Below are positions 4,579 through 6,674 of a stretch of DNA of 6,674 nucleotides, one piece after another. The notes under the pieces were generated by a model, which made no database searches, was not told the DNA's origin, and saw only the letters and a program-made list of their open reading frames with translations. How positions within the stretch are numbered: the first letter of the stretch is position 1; every line of letters begins with the position of its first letter. Both the position numbers and the translations under genes were made by a program. Origin of the DNA: Bacteroidota bacterium (GTDB lineage: Bacteria; Bacteroidota; Bacteroidia; Chitinophagales; LD1); the NCBI GenBank assembly GCA_018267355.1, contig JAFDYP010000240.1, forward strand, positions 1-6,674. The letters are read 5' to 3'.

Positions 4579-6674
4579 ATGACCAATAGTTTCCTGCTGA
4601 TCAATCCCGAGGCCCTGGCCTACCAGACCCACTACGATATTTTCCGGGTAGTACACCAGACCCGGATCAAGGACAAGCCGGGCTTCAACTTTGACTCCCG
4701 TATCATCCCTAACCTGCGCGCTATATATAGTGGTAGCAATCCCGCCGTGGCCGAACTACTGCGCAACCTCGATGCCAGCCGCATCAAAAATGAAATAGAC
4801 AAGCTGGCCAAGGTTCACGCCAAACAGAAAGGCGGCATCTCCTTTGAGACCTATATAGAGCGGGCCGCGCCCCGTATGTTCTATGAGCTGTTTGGCCACC
4901 TGACGGCAGCCTCCTCGGAGCTAAAGCTCTACCATCGCATCAAAAACCGCGAGACGGGCAACTATAAAGTAGCACCCTGCGCCCTTTCTAATAATAAGAC
5001 AAAACTGTCCTTCCATATTAATAAGGTGGGCGGCAAACTGCATCTGGTGCCGATGGTCGAGATCAACGGCGAGCAGTCTGAGCTGGCGAGCTTTGATGTT
5101 TTTGCCTTCTTGCTGGAGAAAAACGGCGTCTATCATACGTTGTCACCAAAGGACTCCCAGACCATAGACTGGCTGGTGAAAGCCAACCCTAGCCAATACG
5201 CTGCCGATCCCATAGCATTTGCCGACAAGATCATCTCGGTACTGGAGCGCGACTACGAGGTGGTAAAGGATCAGGTATTTAAAGTAAATGTGATAGACCT
5301 CGAGCCACAGCACGCTGTCTACCTGAGTGAGATCAGTGATACCTACCTGATGCTCACCCCCCGGTGGGATTATGAGGGCTTCGTAGTGGAGAGCACCGAT
5401 GAAGCCGAAATGGAAGAAATGCGCAATGGCGAACTCTACCGCATCATCCGCCACAAGGAAACGGAGAATGCCTTCGTAGAAAAGCTACGCGCCCTACACC
5501 CTAACTTTGAAAAGCAGCGCAACGGGCAGTTTTACCTGAGCTTTGATGATGCGAAGAAGAAACATTGGTTCCTGAAGGTCTACCAGTCTCTGCTGGCAGA
5601 GAATGTACAGGTGGTGGGCATGGATATGCTGCGGCACTTCCGCTATTCGCCGCACAGTATCCATACAGAGATGGCTATAGGCCGCACTATAGACAGCGAC
5701 CTTCACCTGAATATCAAAGTTACCTTTGGCGAAGAGAAGATCGAGCTATCGCACATACAGCGTACACTATATAATGGTCAGAAGTTCATTCTTCTGAAAG
5801 ATAACAGCATCGGTGTCATCACCGATGAGTGGTATGAGCAGTATGGCAATATGTTCAAACACGGGCGCATACAGCAGGGGGAGCTCGTTGTGCCGCAGTG
5901 GATACTACTCAGTATAGATGAGCGCTACCGCGCCAAAGAGCTGAAACCTGTCATAGCGCATGAGTGGTGGGCAGACTGGCAGCGATGGCAGACCTCTTCA
6001 GATACAATGATATCCGCCCCGGCAGACCTGAAAGCCTCACTACGTCCCTATCAGCAGAAGGGCTTTGAGTGGATGGTGCTGCTCTCCCGCATCGGCGCGG
6101 GTGCCTGCCTGGCTGATGATATGGGTCTGGGTAAAACACTGCAGACGATCACGTTCCTGCTGCACACGCATGCGGAAAATAAAAATGCCCGCTTCCTCAT
6201 TCTTGCCCCGCTATCACTGGTGTTTAACTGGAAAGAGGAGCTGGCAAAGTTTGCGCCATCGCTCGGTGTCTATGTATATCACCAGGCAAACAGGAGTATC
6301 AAAGAATTTATGCAATCTGATGCCCGCGTTATGATCAGCAGCTATGGCACGGCACGATCTGCGGTAGACGATCTGAGCCTCGTGCAGTGGCATACGATGG
6401 TGATAGATGAGAGCCACAATATCAAGAACCCAACCGCGCAAATTACCAAGGCTGTCTATAAACTCAGCGCGCTGAACCGTATCGCTCTGAGTGGTACACC
6501 GGTGATGAATAATACTTTTGACATCTACTCGCAGCTAAACTTCCTGCTACCGGGACTATTGGGTGGTCCCGAGTTTTTCAAGCGGGAATATGCCCTACCG
6601 ATAGATCGCGATCAGAGTGTAGAGAAAACGAATGCACTGCAAAAGATGACTGCGCCGTTTATCCTTCGCAGGAC
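4579..6674 (+). CDS. SNF2-family helicase/ATPase, C-terminal part beyond window edge
   Basis: My translation gives 698 codons without a stop up to the right edge, starting at ATG 4579, the first ATG after an in-frame stop at 4513. The SNF2 motor's first RecA lobe begins at residue 488 with LRPYQQKGFEWM. It then shows motif I LADDMGLGKT (511-520, Lys519 binding ATP), motif Ia FLILAPLSLVFNW (539-551), a VMISSYGTAR block (584-593), motif II DESH (610-613) and motif III SGTP (638-641), all in order. The second RecA lobe should follow outside the window. Such proteins use ATP to translocate on double-stranded DNA and remodel protein-DNA complexes; bacterial relatives include RapA/HepA. The first ~487 residues match no domain I recognise and hold almost no Cys, so no SWIM zinc finger is visible. 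It is transcribed divergently from rpmI by its own promoter, with a very short leader. Family assignment is secure; the cellular role is unknown. Confidence 0.93.
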   Translation, partial: MTNSFLLINPEALAYQTHYDIFRVVHQTRIKDKPGFNFDSRIIPNLRAIYSGSNPAVAELLRNLDASRIKNEIDKLAKVHAKQKGGISFETYIERAAPRMFYELFGHLTAASSELKLYHRIKNRETGNYKVAPCALSNNKTKLSFHINKVGGKLHLVPMVEINGEQSELASFDVFAFLLEKNGVYHTLSPKDSQTIDWLVKANPSQYAADPIAFADKIISVLERDYEVVKDQVFKVNVIDLEPQHAVYLSEISDTYLMLTPRWDYEGFVVESTDEAEMEEMRNGELYRIIRHKETENAFVEKLRALHPNFEKQRNGQFYLSFDDAKKKHWFLKVYQSLLAENVQVVGMDMLRHFRYSPHSIHTEMAIGRTIDSDLHLNIKVTFGEEKIELSHIQRTLYNGQKFILLKDNSIGVITDEWYEQYGNMFKHGRIQQGELVVPQWILLSIDERYRAKELKPVIAHEWWADWQRWQTSSDTMISAPADLKASLRPYQQKGFEWMVLLSRIGAGACLADDMGLGKTLQTITFLLHTHAENKNARFLILAPLSLVFNWKEELAKFAPSLGVYVYHQANRSIKEFMQSDARVMISSYGTARSAVDDLSLVQWHTMVIDESHNIKNPTAQITKAVYKLSALNRIALSGTPVMNNTFDIYSQLNFLLPGLLGGPEFFKREYALPIDRDQSVEKTNALQKMTAPFILRR

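Noticed and set aside
5143..5454. Open frame of 103 codons on the minus strand
   Set aside because: It is antisense to the continuous SNF2 gene, which keeps one frame from 4579 to the right edge.

Overview
The window looks like chromosomal DNA of a Bacteroidota bacterium, most likely from the Chitinophagales/Sphingobacteriales side. This is inferred from three things. Two intergenic promoters match the Bacteroidota -33/-7 type (TTTG, then TAnnTTTG). Start codons lack purine-rich Shine-Dalgarno sequences. The gene types fit, especially a secreted metallopeptidase with an FTP propeptide. No mobile element, CRISPR array or rRNA/tRNA gene is visible.

Layout: five genes lie on the minus strand and one on the plus strand. 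Read leftward from the intergenic region at 4304-4578, the minus strand carries rpmI (L35), rplT (L20), an intrinsic terminator, ribD (riboflavin biosynthesis), a 10-TM DMT/EamA-type permease that overlaps ribD by 4 nt, and a secreted thermolysin/fungalysin-like metallopeptidase cut off by the left edge. On the plus strand, starting at 4579, a long SNF2-family helicase/ATPase runs off the right edge. The two edge genes are the largest in the window, and each fills a stretch that could otherwise look empty.

How the genes work together: rpmI-rplT form a compact ribosomal protein unit with its own strong promoter and its own terminator. It is not preceded by infC, the usual partner. ribD and the permease look translationally coupled, which raises the possibility that the permease moves riboflavin or a related flavin, as RibN-type DMT proteins do; this is inference. 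The peptidase begins 30 nt after the permease and may be co-transcribed, but has no obvious functional link. The divergent rpmI and helicase promoters carry the same 14-nt core in inverted orientation.

I found no convincing new multi-gene system. The points most worth checking are the ribD-permease coupling, the separation of rpmI-rplT from infC, a missing active-site histidine in the peptidase, and the long uncharacterised N-terminal half of the SNF2 protein.
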